From positions 434,001 to 498,000 of the forward strand of contig CBDCPI010000008.1 of NCBI GenBank assembly GCA_965220245.1: a stretch of 64,000 bases of DNA. The letters are read 5' to 3'. The notes under the pieces are model-generated. The model made no database searches and was not told the origin of the DNA. It saw only the letters and a program-made list of their open reading frames with translations. Both the position numbers and the translations under genes were made by a program. Below, one piece after another: positions 52,734-61,471 of the stretch (positions are counted from its first letter, which is position 1; the number at the start of each line of letters is the position of its first letter). The stretch comes from CBDCPI01 sp965220245 (GTDB lineage: Bacteria > Chloroflexota > Dehalococcoidia > Lucifugimonadales > UBA3495).

Positions 52734-54201
52734 GTAACTGTTCAGACTTGGTGAGGCGAATTTGGCGAAGCCCGCCGCCGGGCTGAAAAGCACTGGCGGC
52801 CGGGGCGGAGTTGTGGCATAAAGGAACAATGGAAACGGAAGTGGACCTGGACCTGGCGAGCCGGGAAACCCTGCTGGCGGTTATCGCGGAACAGCAGGGG
52901 GTCATCACCGGGCAACAGGGCATGATTGCCGAACTGCGCCAGCGGATCGAGAGCCTGGAAGCCCGTCTGTCCGGTGGCGGACCGGGAGCCAGGATGCCGG
53001 GGCACAAACCGGTCGCCAGGCGCAAGAAGCCGGCGGCGGAAGGAAAGAAGCCGCGCAGGAAGCGTCAGCACGGCTTTGCCCGGCCGCGGATGGAACCCAC
53101 CGGGCGGGTGGTCCACGCCCCGGAGTCTTGCCCCGATTGCCATACCACCCTGACTGGGGGATGGGCGCAGCGGACCCGGGAGGTCATAGACATTCCGGTA
53201 GTCCCGGCGGAAGTCACGGAGCACGTATTCATAGCCCGGACCTGTCCATTGTGCCGGAAACGGCGGCGGCCCCAGGACCCCCTGAAAGGTCTGGCCGCGG
53301 GCCGTCAACGCCTGGGGGCCAACCTGGTGAGCCTGATCGTGACCCTGCGGGAAGAGGCCCGGTTGCCCGTAAGGACCATCCAATGGTATCTGCGAACGTT
53401 GCATCAGTTGAAACTGAGCGTTGGGGCCATCGTCCGGGCTGTCCACCAGGTTGCCAGGCAGGGAGGGCCGGAAGTGGGCGAGATTCTGGAGCGCATCCGT
53501 TCCAGCCCGGTGGTCCACGCTGATGAGACGGGCTGGCGGGAGAACGGGAAAAACGGCTACGTTTGGACTTTCAGTACGCCCACGGAGCGGTTCTTCCTGC
53601 GCCGGGGCCGGGGCAAGGAGGTGGTGGACGAGGTCCTGGGCGAGTCCTTCGGCGGGATTCTGGTGAGCGATTTCTACGCCTCCTACGATCACTACCCCGG
53701 ATTGAAACAGCGGTGTTGGGCCCACCTGCTTCGGGACATCCACAAGCTGAAGGCGCTGTACCCGGAAGACGGCGGGCGGGCTCAATGGGCGCTGGGAGTG
53801 CAGCGGCTTTACGTCAAGGCCCGGGCATGGGCGGCGGAAGGCGGACGGCCCCCGCCCCGGGGACAGTTGCTCTTGGAAGAGCGGTTGCTGGCGCTGTGCC
53901 GCCCTTTCCTGGAAGACCCATTGGCAGTGCAAGCCAAGCTCTGCCGGCGGATTGAACGGCACATCAAGGAACTGTTTGTCTTCGTGTCTCATCCGGAGAC
54001 GCCTTCGGACAACAATGCCGCCGAACGCAGTCTCCGCCACCTGGTAGTCAGCCGGAAAATCAGCGGCGGGACCCGCTCCGAACAGGGCAGCGACAGCAAA
54101 ATGGCTCTGGCCTCCCTCTTCGGCGCTTGGCGGGCCAAGGGCCTCAATCCCTTCCTGGAAACCCGCCGGTTGCTCATTTCCCCTCAAGTCTGAACACTTA
54201 C
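52734..54201 (+). mobile_element. IS66-type element (single-gene, ISBst12-like)
   Basis: The 1468-bp element starts GTAACTGTTCAGACTTG and ends CAAGTCTGAACACTTAC, flanked by TCCGCCAA at 52726-52733 and 54202-54209, the 8-bp duplication typical of IS66. Only the transposase gene is present, with no tnpA/tnpB accessory genes, as in the ISBst12 subgroup. It inserted into the loop of a GCCTCTCCGC/GCGGGGAGGC hairpin. Confidence 0.93.
52829..54193 (+). CDS. IS66-family transposase (TnpC-like)
   Basis: ATG 52829 follows AAAGGAAC. The 454-residue protein has an N-terminal coiled coil (SRETLLAVIAEQQGVITGQQ through RIESLEARL), a basic linker, a zinc-finger-like CPDC...CPLC, and the IS66 DDE domain: HADETGWR, LVSDFYASYDHYPGLKQRCWAHLLRDIHK, and the C-terminal PSDNNAAERSLRHLVVSRKI. 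It is intact. It recognises GTAACTGTTCAGACTTG-type ends, and so probably also mobilises the MITE at 20202. Confidence 0.93.
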   Translation: METEVDLDLASRETLLAVIAEQQGVITGQQGMIAELRQRIESLEARLSGGGPGARMPGHKPVARRKKPAAEGKKPRRKRQHGFARPRMEPTGRVVHAPESCPDCHTTLTGGWAQRTREVIDIPVVPAEVTEHVFIARTCPLCRKRRRPQDPLKGLAAGRQRLGANLVSLIVTLREEARLPVRTIQWYLRTLHQLKLSVGAIVRAVHQVARQGGPEVGEILERIRSSPVVHADETGWRENGKNGYVWTFSTPTERFFLRRGRGKEVVDEVLGESFGGILVSDFYASYDHYPGLKQRCWAHLLRDIHKLKALYPEDGGRAQWALGVQRLYVKARAWAAEGGRPPPRGQLLLEERLLALCRPFLEDPLAVQAKLCRRIERHIKELFVFVSHPETPSDNNAAERSLRHLVVSRKISGGTRSEQGSDSKMALASLFGAWRAKGLNPFLETRRLLISPQV

Positions 54202-54209
54202 TCCGCCAA

Positions 54210-54228
54210 AGCGGGGAGGCTTTTATGT
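54210..54228 (+). promoter_or_regulatory. Half of an IS66-split hairpin overlapping a ribosome site
   Basis: Before insertion GCCTCTCCGC-CAAA-GCGGGGAGGC stood directly before TTTTATG. The right arm contains GGGGAGG, a good Shine-Dalgarno for ATG 54225. It was therefore either a terminator or a hairpin that hides the ribosome site; the IS66 insertion separated the arms. Confidence 0.5.
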
Positions 54229-54626
54229 TTTCTCCAGACCTCAACGGGATTTTTAACGGCATCCTGGCCTGCCTTGGATTTGCCGTTATGTGCAAACTTT
54301 CAGTCTGGGCGCAAATTGCCTTTCTTGCTATTCGGCCTGTGGTTGCCAACGGCCTGACCGCTACGTGTCGAGCAGGTAGCAAAGTTCTTCTATTTTTCAC
54401 CCGTGACTGTTGGGCTTTTGCTCGCACTCCCCTCGGCGCATTCTATTACCTGCTGGTGATCGCCAACTGTACTTTCGGAACGTGGGGCGAGATAGCAGGC
54501 TCGTCGCAGGTGCTGGAAATAGGACAAGGCGTCACTGTGCTGGGCTGGATGACATTCGGCAGTATCTTGGCTTGGATGATAGGCAAGGCGGTGGTCAAGG
54601 GAATTAAAGGTAGTTTCGGTCGCTGA
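54225..54626 (+). CDS. Hypothetical membrane protein, 133 residues
   Basis: ATG 54225 follows GGGGAGGCTTTT. There are about four hydrophobic segments (GILACLGFAVMCKLSV, IAFLAIRPVVANGL, AFYYLLVIANCTFGTW and VLGWMTFGSILAWMIGKAVV). It lacks the extreme GC bias of the conjugation genes. The family is not recognised. Its leader is interrupted by the IS66 element. Confidence 0.55.
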   Translation: MFSPDLNGIFNGILACLGFAVMCKLSVWAQIAFLAIRPVVANGLTATCRAGSKVLLFFTRDCWAFARTPLGAFYYLLVIANCTFGTWGEIAGSSQVLEIGQGVTVLGWMTFGSILAWMIGKAVVKGIKGSFGR

Positions 54627-54627
54627 C

Positions 54628-54849
54628 TCAATGCGGGACCTGGATGCCCTCCTGCCGCTGTCGGCAGTAGCCTACGACGCCTGCGAGAAACAGGTCGGCC
54701 GGGTTAGTTCCCTGTCGCTCATCGATAGCGTCTCGAATCGCCTGTAATTTCATTCGAAACGACTTGACGGTCCTCTGTGGACAGCCCCCAGTGAACGTTG
54801 GACCAGTCTCCAGCCTGTTGAGACATTCATCTCCGGACCACACTTCCAT
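54628..54849 (-). CDS. Hypothetical protein, 73 residues
   Basis: ATG 54849 follows GGAGTGTGATGG. The product (MEVWSGDECLNRLETGPTFT... LQAIRDAIDERQGTNPADLF... ) is soluble, with one amphipathic helix. It converges on the upstream membrane gene with only one base between the stops. Family unknown. Confidence 0.45.
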   Translation of the reverse strand: MEVWSGDECLNRLETGPTFTGGCPQRTVKSFRMKLQAIRDAIDERQGTNPADLFLAGVVGYCRQRQEGIQVPH

Positions 54850-55415
54850 CCATCACACTCCACTGCCGCCGCACTCTGCGGCGTGACCAAGATTTTTCTA
54901 AATGATATGACGATACATGTCATCGTATTATCAAAGTCATATCGAACAGTACCATCCTTGGTCCACCGCTGTGGCGCGGCCAGCCTGCGTCAGGGAAGCC
55001 TGGCTCCGCCTGAGCCGCGGGAACATATTCGGGGCAGTTGATGAGTCCCAACCACTCTGGTTTGGAATGATGGAGGCAGCCGGCTGAGGGTACGGATACT
55101 CTGACAACGAGCCCCCGGGGTCTCGGTGGGTTCCTCCGGACCGGATTCGGGTTGGGCAATCCCGCATTTTTCGGCCTCAAAGGCTGGGTGTGGGGCTTTT
55201 TGTTTGGCAGCAGGTATGCCCCGGCGATGGAGCAGTGGGCGGCCGCCTTGACCCAGGCTGCGCTCACCCGGTCGAGGTCACGGATACCAGCCTGCGGCCC
55301 CTTTCTGCCGTTGCTTCCAAGGCTGTCCGCCGCCCGCTATTGCTAAAACGTGGCCGCCGCTTCTTCCCCTATCCTCGGACCATCCGCGTTGGAAGTCTCC
55401 GGTGGGAGGGTGAAG
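54850..55415. promoter_or_regulatory. Divergent regulatory region before the VirB4 operon
   Basis: About 565 bases without a gene. An AT-rich near-palindrome, ATGACGATACATGTCATCGTAT (arms ATGACGAT and ATCGTAT around ACATGT, 54906-54927), stands out against the GC-rich surroundings and looks like an operator. It lies between the minus-strand hypothetical gene and the plus-strand VirB4 operon. Confidence 0.45.
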
Positions 55416-55646
55416 ATGGTCCTCAGTCTGCTGGTCCTGGCTGCCCTGGCGGGCCTGGTCCTCCTGGTCCTCTTCGTTCTCTTCCGGGCGGCCGGCGGCC
55501 TGGTCTCGGCGGCGGTCGGCGTCGCCCTGGTCCTCGGGGTCCTGGCCTTCGTTCTCCTGGACCCGGTTGGCCTGTTTTCCTCTATCCCCGCCCTTGGGGA
55601 GTGGTCCGACGCGCTGAGGGACGCCCTTCGGGAATTCGGTATTTGA
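55416..55646 (+). CDS. Small hydrophobic membrane protein before VirB4
   Basis: ATG 55416 follows GGTGGGAGGGTGAAG. The 76-residue product is two membrane helices (VLSLLVLAALAGLVLLVLFV and LVSAAVGVALVLGVLAFVLL) and a short polar tail. The gene ends 11 bases before the virB4 start, so it belongs to the same operon. It may replace or accompany the VirB3/PrgI-type protein. Confidence 0.6.
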   Translation: MVLSLLVLAALAGLVLLVLFVLFRAAGGLVSAAVGVALVLGVLAFVLLDPVGLFSSIPALGEWSDALRDALREFGI

Positions 55647-55657
55647 GGTGAAGCGGC

Positions 55658-58003
55658 ATGGGTATTTTGGGCCGCGGCAAGAAGAAGCGTGAGGCCCCCG
55701 AAAAGAAGGTGATCCCCTCCCTGGGGGTCCTCTCCCAGGTGCGTCGGGTGAACGGCGACACCGTGGAGGACTACGCCGGCAGCCGCTACGCCGTCTGGCG
55801 GGTGGCCGGCTGCGATCCCACCAGCGTCCACGTCGTCAACGGCTGGCTTTTGATGTTGAACAGCTTGGAGTACCCGGTCCAGGTGCTCATCCGGCAGCAC
55901 GCCCCGGACCTTTCCGAGGTGCGCCGCAGCTTCATCGATTCCCGTCCCGACTCCATGCGCCAGGGCCGGATCAACGAGGTGGGCAACTCCATGCTCGACT
56001 ACCTCCAGTCCATGGAGGAAGGCGGCCAGGTCGTCGACCGCCGCTGGTACGTGGTTGCCTCCGAGTCCCGGGCCATGGAGCTCACCTCCCTCATGACTCA
56101 ATCGGGCTTCGAGGTCTCCCGGCTGGGCTACGAGGAGCTGGGCCTGCTGCTCCAGGCCTGCGTCAGCGGCATGTGCTACGGCCACACCCAGGAGGTCTAC
56201 CAGGTCCGGGAGCAGGCCGACCTGGAGTTGAACCACCGCTACATGGCGGTCTACGACGTCCACAAGTGGCCCCGCCGGGTCTCCCTCCTCTTCCTGGAGC
56301 AGCTGCTGCGCACCGGCGATGAGATGGACCTGTCCCTCTGGCTCTGGCCGGTGACCCAGCGGGAGTCCCACTCCCGGCTGCTCATGCAGCGTTCCCGCTT
56401 CGAGGGGGCCCGGCTTGCCGCCGAGCAGAAGGGGAAGCTGGTCCCGCCGGAGGTCGAACTGGCCATCGCCGACACCATCCGGATATCCGACGAGGTGGAA
56501 CGGGGCGTCAGCCGCCTTTTCCGCCGGACCCTGACCATCGCCGTTTACGGCCGGGACCAGGCCCAGCTCAAGGAGACCGGCGAGAAGGTCGCCAGCCACT
56601 TCCGGTCCCACCTGTCGGGGGTGCGTATGCTCAAGTTCCGCCAGGGCAAGGGGTTGGGCGCGATGATGCCGGCCCTGCGCCGGGGCCTGGGCCAGATGGA
56701 CCTCACCGACAGCGGCACCATGCTCCGGATGTTCCCCTTCGGCCCCCAGGACCTGGACCAGCGGGAGGGCACCCTGCTGGGCATGGACCTCCGGAGCCGG
56801 ACCCCGGTGATCTACGACCCCTTCAATCCCCGGGCCATGAACGGCCACATGGTGGTCATGGCCCGGTCCGGCGCGGGCAAGTCCTTCTTCACCAAGCTCC
56901 GGGTCCTCCGGGAAGCCCTCCGGGGCATTCCCATCTACCTCATCGACCCCGAGGGCGAGTACGGGGTCATCACCCGGGCCCTGGGCGGCGAGGTCTTCGT
57001 CCCCGGGTCTCCCGGCTACGGCCTCAACCCCTTCGCCGTCGGCTATACCGATGAGGGGGACCTGACCAAGCGGGTCTCCAGCCTCTGCTCCCTGGTGGGG
57101 GTGATGCTGGAGGGGGAACTGGACTCCAACCTGAAGGCCGTCATCGACCGCTGCCTCACCGGGTTCTATGCCCAGGAGTTGCGTACGGCCGGCAGCCACA
57201 CGATGCTGGGCCGGGGCGGGATGGCCGCTTTCCACCAGTATCTCCAGTCCGATGAGGCCGCCGACTCCGGGGGGAAGGAGCTGGCCCACCTGCTCTCTCC
57301 CTTCGCCACCGGGTCGGCCCGCTTCCTGATGCGGGGCGACGCCCGGGACCTGCTGGCCAACGAGGCCCCGGTGACCTCCTTCAACCTGAAGAACCTGTCC
57401 GGGTCCCTCAAGCCGGTGGCCACCTCGGTCTGCTCCGAGGTGGTGTGGGGGCTGGCGGTGACCGCCCCCCGCCCCCGTCTCCTGGTGGTGGACGAGTGCT
57501 GGACGGTGCTGGCGACGCCCTCCGGCGCCGAGGCCCTGATCACCATCGTCAAGCGGGCCCGGAAGTACCAGTTGGGGCTGCTCACCATCACCCAGGACGT
57601 GCAGGACTTCCTGGCCGAGAACCCCGGGATCGGCGCCATTGCCGGCCACGCCGGCCGGTCCCTGCTCCAGAACTCGGCGATGAAGCTGGCCTTCTCCCAG
57701 GACCCGGCGGCGCTGCCCCTGGTGGTCGACGCCCTGGGCCTCACCGGCGACGTCAGCCAGTTCCTGGCCGGAGCCCTCCGGGGCCAGGGGGTGCTGGTGG
57801 GAGAGCAGGGAAACTTCTTCCCCATTGAGATCGTTTCCACCCTCCTGGAGCGGGAGCTGGTGACCGACGACAGCTGGCGGACCGACGGCGACATCGTTCC
57901 GGGCGGGGACCTGGAGGAGGGGGAGCGGGAGCTGGAGCTGGCCGAACTTTTGCAGTACCGCTTGGAGCGGGAGCGGGAAGCCGATGCCGTCCCGGCGGGT
58001 TAG
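55658..58003 (+). CDS. virB4: VirB4/TraC-type conjugation ATPase
   Basis: The 781-residue hexameric ATPase powers type IV secretion at the inner membrane. The N-terminal VirB4 domain (about 20-390) includes the YRVRE-type segment near 180. The ATPase core has Walker A ARSGAGKSFF (402-411), IYLIDPEGEYG, Walker B LLVVDECWT (about 607-615) and the motif LGLLTITQDVQDFL. The frame is uninterrupted, which contrasts with the damaged VirB6-like gene. The 5' partner is a small membrane gene, and the 3' end overlaps the next lipoprotein gene by 20 bases. No coupling protein or relaxase is visible. Confidence 0.92.
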   Translation: MGILGRGKKKREAPEKKVIPSLGVLSQVRRVNGDTVEDYAGSRYAVWRVAGCDPTSVHVVNGWLLMLNSLEYPVQVLIRQHAPDLSEVRRSFIDSRPDSMRQGRINEVGNSMLDYLQSMEEGGQVVDRRWYVVASESRAMELTSLMTQSGFEVSRLGYEELGLLLQACVSGMCYGHTQEVYQVREQADLELNHRYMAVYDVHKWPRRVSLLFLEQLLRTGDEMDLSLWLWPVTQRESHSRLLMQRSRFEGARLAAEQKGKLVPPEVELAIADTIRISDEVERGVSRLFRRTLTIAVYGRDQAQLKETGEKVASHFRSHLSGVRMLKFRQGKGLGAMMPALRRGLGQMDLTDSGTMLRMFPFGPQDLDQREGTLLGMDLRSRTPVIYDPFNPRAMNGHMVVMARSGAGKSFFTKLRVLREALRGIPIYLIDPEGEYGVITRALGGEVFVPGSPGYGLNPFAVGYTDEGDLTKRVSSLCSLVGVMLEGELDSNLKAVIDRCLTGFYAQELRTAGSHTMLGRGGMAAFHQYLQSDEAADSGGKELAHLLSPFATGSARFLMRGDARDLLANEAPVTSFNLKNLSGSLKPVATSVCSEVVWGLAVTAPRPRLLVVDECWTVLATPSGAEALITIVKRARKYQLGLLTITQDVQDFLAENPGIGAIAGHAGRSLLQNSAMKLAFSQDPAALPLVVDALGLTGDVSQFLAGALRGQGVLVGEQGNFFPIEIVSTLLERELVTDDSWRTDGDIVPGGDLEEGERELELAELLQYRLEREREADAVPAG

Positions 58004-58483
58004 TCTTCCGGCCCTGCTCTGCCTGGCCCTGCTCCTGCCGCTCTCCTGCGGGGGGCGGGAGGCCGCGCCGCCGGCGTTGCCGCCGCCCTTCTCTCCGGCC
58101 CCGGTGACGCCGGCGCCCTGGCGTTACGTCGAGCCGGGGGGCCGGTTGACCTTTCCCACCGATACGCCGGTCCCTGCGGCCACTTCCCGGCCGTCCCGTC
58201 CGCCGCCGGGGGCGGGACCTCCCTGGTGGACCCGCCGCCTCCGGCGGACCTGAAGGGGCTCTCCTGCCGGGACCACTACCGGCGGATGCTGATCGGGTAT
58301 GACGAGCGGGTCCCCTTCGGGCCGGAGGCCGCTTGGCGGCTCTCCGGGGAGTTCAAGGAGGCCCGCTCGGACTGCGCGGCGCGGGGTTGGGCCCCGGAGT
58401 TCGGGCTGGAGCGGGCCTGTTTTTCCACCAGGGTCGGCGGGCTCTACCTCAGCTACGATTTCCTGCGGCGCGGGGGCGGTTGA
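57984..58483 (+). pseudogene. Small lipoprotein of the VirB4 operon, frameshifted
   Basis: The first frame (57984-58253) gives a lipoprotein signal (LPALLCLALLLPLSCGG) and a Pro-rich linker. After a G/C-run near 58210 the protein-like sequence continues in another frame (DPPPPADLKGLSCRDHYRRM to YLSYDFLRR), ending at TGA 58481-58483. One base would restore a 166-residue lipoprotein. Family unknown. Confidence 0.55.
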
Positions 58484-58965
58484 ACCGGGCCACCACCCTG
58501 CCCACGGGACGGGACGGGGCCGGCAACATCCTGGTCCACTTCCGGAAGCTGCCCTTCCGGCCCGAGCCGGGCTGCTGGTACTACGCCGCTTCGCAGCGGG
58601 CTTGGGGCTGGCTGGCCGCCGGGGTTGGCGGGGGCGTCGACCGCCCCGTCTTCCCCCTCTGCGAGGACCGCCTGCGGCAGGCCCTGTCCGGGGATGAGAG
58701 TCCGGACCTGGGGCCTCTCGGGGTGGCCCGGGCCATTGATGCGGTGCGGGCCGAGCTGCCCGGACAATGCCGGACTCCCCTCTGGGACCTCTACCCCCGC
58801 CGGGCGGGGCATGACGATTGTGGGGTGGTTGGGGACACCGGCCGGGGGGAGGACGGCGTCCTGGTGGTCAACTGGCACCCGGAGCACCCGGCCTCGGGGG
58901 GCGCCCTCTGCTGGGTCTTGGCGGGAGGGGAGTGGGAGGAGTTCCATCCGGCGGAGGATGAGTGA
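58480..58965 (+). CDS. Hypothetical protein with coupled TTG start
   Basis: TTG 58480 overlaps the preceding TGA (TTGA). The 161-residue product (NRATTLPTGRDGAGNILVHF, then WYYAASQRAWGWLAAGVGGG, VLVVNWHPEHPASGGALCWV) is soluble and has Cys residues. It may really be the C-terminal half of the preceding lipoprotein, split by a G-run frameshift (GCGCGGGGGCGG at about 58470). Family unknown. Confidence 0.5.
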   Translation: MNRATTLPTGRDGAGNILVHFRKLPFRPEPGCWYYAASQRAWGWLAAGVGGGVDRPVFPLCEDRLRQALSGDESPDLGPLGVARAIDAVRAELPGQCRTPLWDLYPRRAGHDDCGVVGDTGRGEDGVLVVNWHPEHPASGGALCWVLAGGEWEEFHPAEDE

Positions 58966-59729
58966 TGTCTTGGGCCTGGCTGCTCCTTCCCGGCTTGGTC
59001 CTGCTCTTGGCCTGCGGCGGCCCGGAGGTCCTGCCCGGCGAGACGGCGGTCCCGGCGGCCCGGTCCGGGTGGACCTATACCCCGTCTCCCACGTCGACGG
59101 CCTGGCCGACCTTCACCCCGGTCCCGGAGTCTACCCTGGCGCCGGTGTTGCTCTCCACGCCGGTCCCGGCTCCGTTGCCGGCTTCCACGCCGGGTTCTGT
59201 TCCGGCGGCGGTTTCCACACCGGTCCCTGCTCCGGCGACGGCTAGGCCGGAGCCGGCTGTATCCGGGCCGGAGTCCACGCCGGTCCCGGAGCCTTCGCCC
59301 ACGCCCTTCGGGAAGCTGCCCGGCGCTCCCGCTTTCTTCCGCCAGCAGAGTCTCTTCCCGCTGCAGGAGTCCGAGTTGCCGGAGTACCTTCAGTCCGGGG
59401 ACTTCGAGTTGCAGCTCGAGCAGTTGCCCGCCCCGGCGGAGGTGATCAGCCGGGTCACCCGCTACGTGGTCTGGGTGGTGGTCTTCGACCTGTCCCGGGC
59501 CCCCGGTGACTTCGTCATGGACGGTTACGTCCGCTGGATTGACCTGGCTTCGGGCTTGGAGCCCCTGGTGATGCTGGAAAGCGCGGTGCAGCTTTCCAGG
59601 GCTCAGCCCCTCTTCTACTACGGGCTGGGCCGGGACTCCACGGGGTTCTGGAATCCCGGACTCTACCGCTTGGAACTCCTGGACGGCCGCTACGAGCTGG
59701 TCCTGGACTGGACCTTCGAGGTGAGGTGA
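58965..59729 (+). CDS. Lipoprotein with Pro/Thr stalk, unknown function
   Basis: ATG 58965 overlaps the previous stop (TGATG). The signal MSWAWLLLPGLVLLLACGG is a lipoprotein type. A stalk of about 90 residues with repeated STPVPAP-like units follows, then a beta-rich domain of about 130 residues (VISRVTRYVVWVVVFDLSRA, LYRLELLDGRYELVLDWTFE). It is probably a surface-exposed component translated together with the next gene. Confidence 0.6.
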   Translation: MSWAWLLLPGLVLLLACGGPEVLPGETAVPAARSGWTYTPSPTSTAWPTFTPVPESTLAPVLLSTPVPAPLPASTPGSVPAAVSTPVPAPATARPEPAVSGPESTPVPEPSPTPFGKLPGAPAFFRQQSLFPLQESELPEYLQSGDFELQLEQLPAPAEVISRVTRYVVWVVVFDLSRAPGDFVMDGYVRWIDLASGLEPLVMLESAVQLSRAQPLFYYGLGRDSTGFWNPGLYRLELLDGRYELVLDWTFEVR

Positions 59730-61336
59730 TGCTCAGACGTTGCCTGCTTGGCTTGGCGTTTCTTTTGCTGCTGTTGCCCCTCGCCCTGGGCCGGGACGGC
59801 GGGCTGCCGGGCTTGACCGGAAGGGCGGTCGCCCATACTTGGGAATGTGATGAACACTATACGAATACCGATTACTCCGAGCTTTGCGCGCCGGGGAATA
59901 CCCGCTGCGCCTCCTTTTGCTTTTTCGCCGAGTGCGTGAAGTGCACCGACGCTTGGCATTGCCATTGGCATCTGCATTGCTCGACGGATGCGGACGGCAA
60001 TACATCCTGTTGGTCGCATTGCCACCGGGTCCGGCACGGGATTTCTCCCTGTCTCAAGTGGGACTGGTACCTCAACCCGAAGGAGGGGAATCAGAGCCGG
60101 TTCGGCACCTTCCACTCTCCCAACGTGCTTACCGCCCTTGCCCTGGTCCTTCCGCCGGGGGTGGATGACGGGCTGGGTCCCACCCAGTGCGAGGACGGGG
60201 ACGGGGCCGTCGAAGACATGGACGTCCTCCCCATCGCCGCGGTGGTGCCGGTGGACTCCTTTGGTCCCAGCACGCCGGGAAGATGGCGTTCCGGCTTCAA
60301 GACCACCGGTCCGCACCGTCTGGAGGAAGGCTTCCTCCTGACAGGGCCGCTGGATTCCGGGGGCTGTTCCAAGCTGGCGCTGGCGGCGGCCGCGGAGCCG
60401 GTGCGCGGTCATCTGGAGCAGCTTGAAGACCTGGGGCTGAACTCCGGCCATCTGGACCGCCTCAAAGCCCGGGGATTGAAGTATTGCTCCGAACTGGCCG
60501 TCATCGCTGGCGGCGAGGGGGCCCCTTCCCTGGACGCGGTGGACCTCGCCGGCGGCTTGGCGGTGACGCTCCGGGTCTGCGGGAATGCCGGGGCGGAGGT
60601 CGAGTACCGCTTTTGGCCTTACAACGGTCTGGTCCCCTTGGAGATCTGGGCCCCCTTCCTGCCCCTCGAGGGGAACGTGACCGTTCCCCGCTCCGGGCTC
60701 TATTCCTTCCAGGTGCGCTCCGTTGACGCTGAGGGAGAACCCTCCCTGGGCTCCAACGTGGTGCACCAACTGGTGGACCCGGAGAACCTCAACCCTCTCG
60801 ACCGGGAGGCCACCATTCCTCAGCTGACGCCCCAGCCCCCGGTGATGACGCCCCAGCCCACCCTCTCCTCCGGGGTGCGGGCGGCGGCCCCCCGGATCGT
60901 GGGGGTGGCCCAAGCGGCGGACTCCAATCTTCAGCCACTTGAGGGGGTTTCGGTGGAGGTGGCGGCGGGTTACACCGGCAGCTTGGAGTACCGCTGGTGG
61001 CCGCACAGCGGCTTCGGTCCCACGGTGGAGCACCGGGAGTACTCCTGGTGGCCGCACCGGGAGGAGTCCGATTCCACGGTGGAGTACCGGCAGTACGGCT
61101 GGTCTCCGGACAGCGGTGAGGTCCGGCCGGAAGTGGACTACCGCGCCTGGACGCCGGTTGCGCCGGTTGACGGGGTGTTCTCCATCAACGATGTTCTGGG
61201 CCCGGTGGAGGAGGTGGACGGGGAGCTCCGGGGGCTGCCTATGTTGTTCGACTTCCAGGTGAGGTCGGTTGACGCCGGGGGGGTGTCCAGCGAGCTTTCG
61301 GAGGTCTTCATTCTCCTGGTGTGGGGGGTCCCGTAG
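59729..61336 (+). CDS. Secreted Cys/His-rich protein of the conjugation locus
   Basis: ATG 59729 overlaps the preceding stop (TGATG). A signal peptide (MLRRCLLGLAFLLLLLPLAL) is followed by a Cys/His-rich region (CASFCFFAECVKCTDAWHCH, WHLHCSTDADGNTSCWSHCH) that could bind metal. Two fibronectin-like parts follow, with YSFQVRSVDAEGEPSLGSNV and FDFQVRSVDAGGVSSELSEV, and a repeated block EYRWWPHSG / EYSWWPHRE / QYGWSPDSG. No family recognised. The architecture suggests an extracellular adhesin or cell-contact protein. Confidence 0.6.
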   Translation: MLRRCLLGLAFLLLLLPLALGRDGGLPGLTGRAVAHTWECDEHYTNTDYSELCAPGNTRCASFCFFAECVKCTDAWHCHWHLHCSTDADGNTSCWSHCHRVRHGISPCLKWDWYLNPKEGNQSRFGTFHSPNVLTALALVLPPGVDDGLGPTQCEDGDGAVEDMDVLPIAAVVPVDSFGPSTPGRWRSGFKTTGPHRLEEGFLLTGPLDSGGCSKLALAAAAEPVRGHLEQLEDLGLNSGHLDRLKARGLKYCSELAVIAGGEGAPSLDAVDLAGGLAVTLRVCGNAGAEVEYRFWPYNGLVPLEIWAPFLPLEGNVTVPRSGLYSFQVRSVDAEGEPSLGSNVVHQLVDPENLNPLDREATIPQLTPQPPVMTPQPTLSSGVRAAAPRIVGVAQAADSNLQPLEGVSVEVAAGYTGSLEYRWWPHSGFGPTVEHREYSWWPHREESDSTVEYRQYGWSPDSGEVRPEVDYRAWTPVAPVDGVFSINDVLGPVEEVDGELRGLPMLFDFQVRSVDAGGVSSELSEVFILLVWGVP

Positions 61337-61471
61337 GGGCCGGGGTTGATGAGTTTATCCGAAGCTGCCGCTGTGGGCGCCGGTCTTCACCGGCGTGACG
61401 GTGGCGTCGTCCTCGTTCCGGACCGGCTGACTGCCGGTCCCGGTCCAAACAGGAAGTCAGGAGGTTTTTCG

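Noticed and set aside
52742..54427. 561-codon minus-strand open frame
   Set aside because: Antisense of the IS66 transposase; the sense strand has clear IS66 motifs and terminal repeats.
55343..57649. 768-codon open frame on the minus strand opposite virB4
   Set aside because: It is the antisense shadow of the intact VirB4 gene. Its His/Gln/Gly/Leu-rich low-complexity translation is typical of antisense frames in GC-rich genes.
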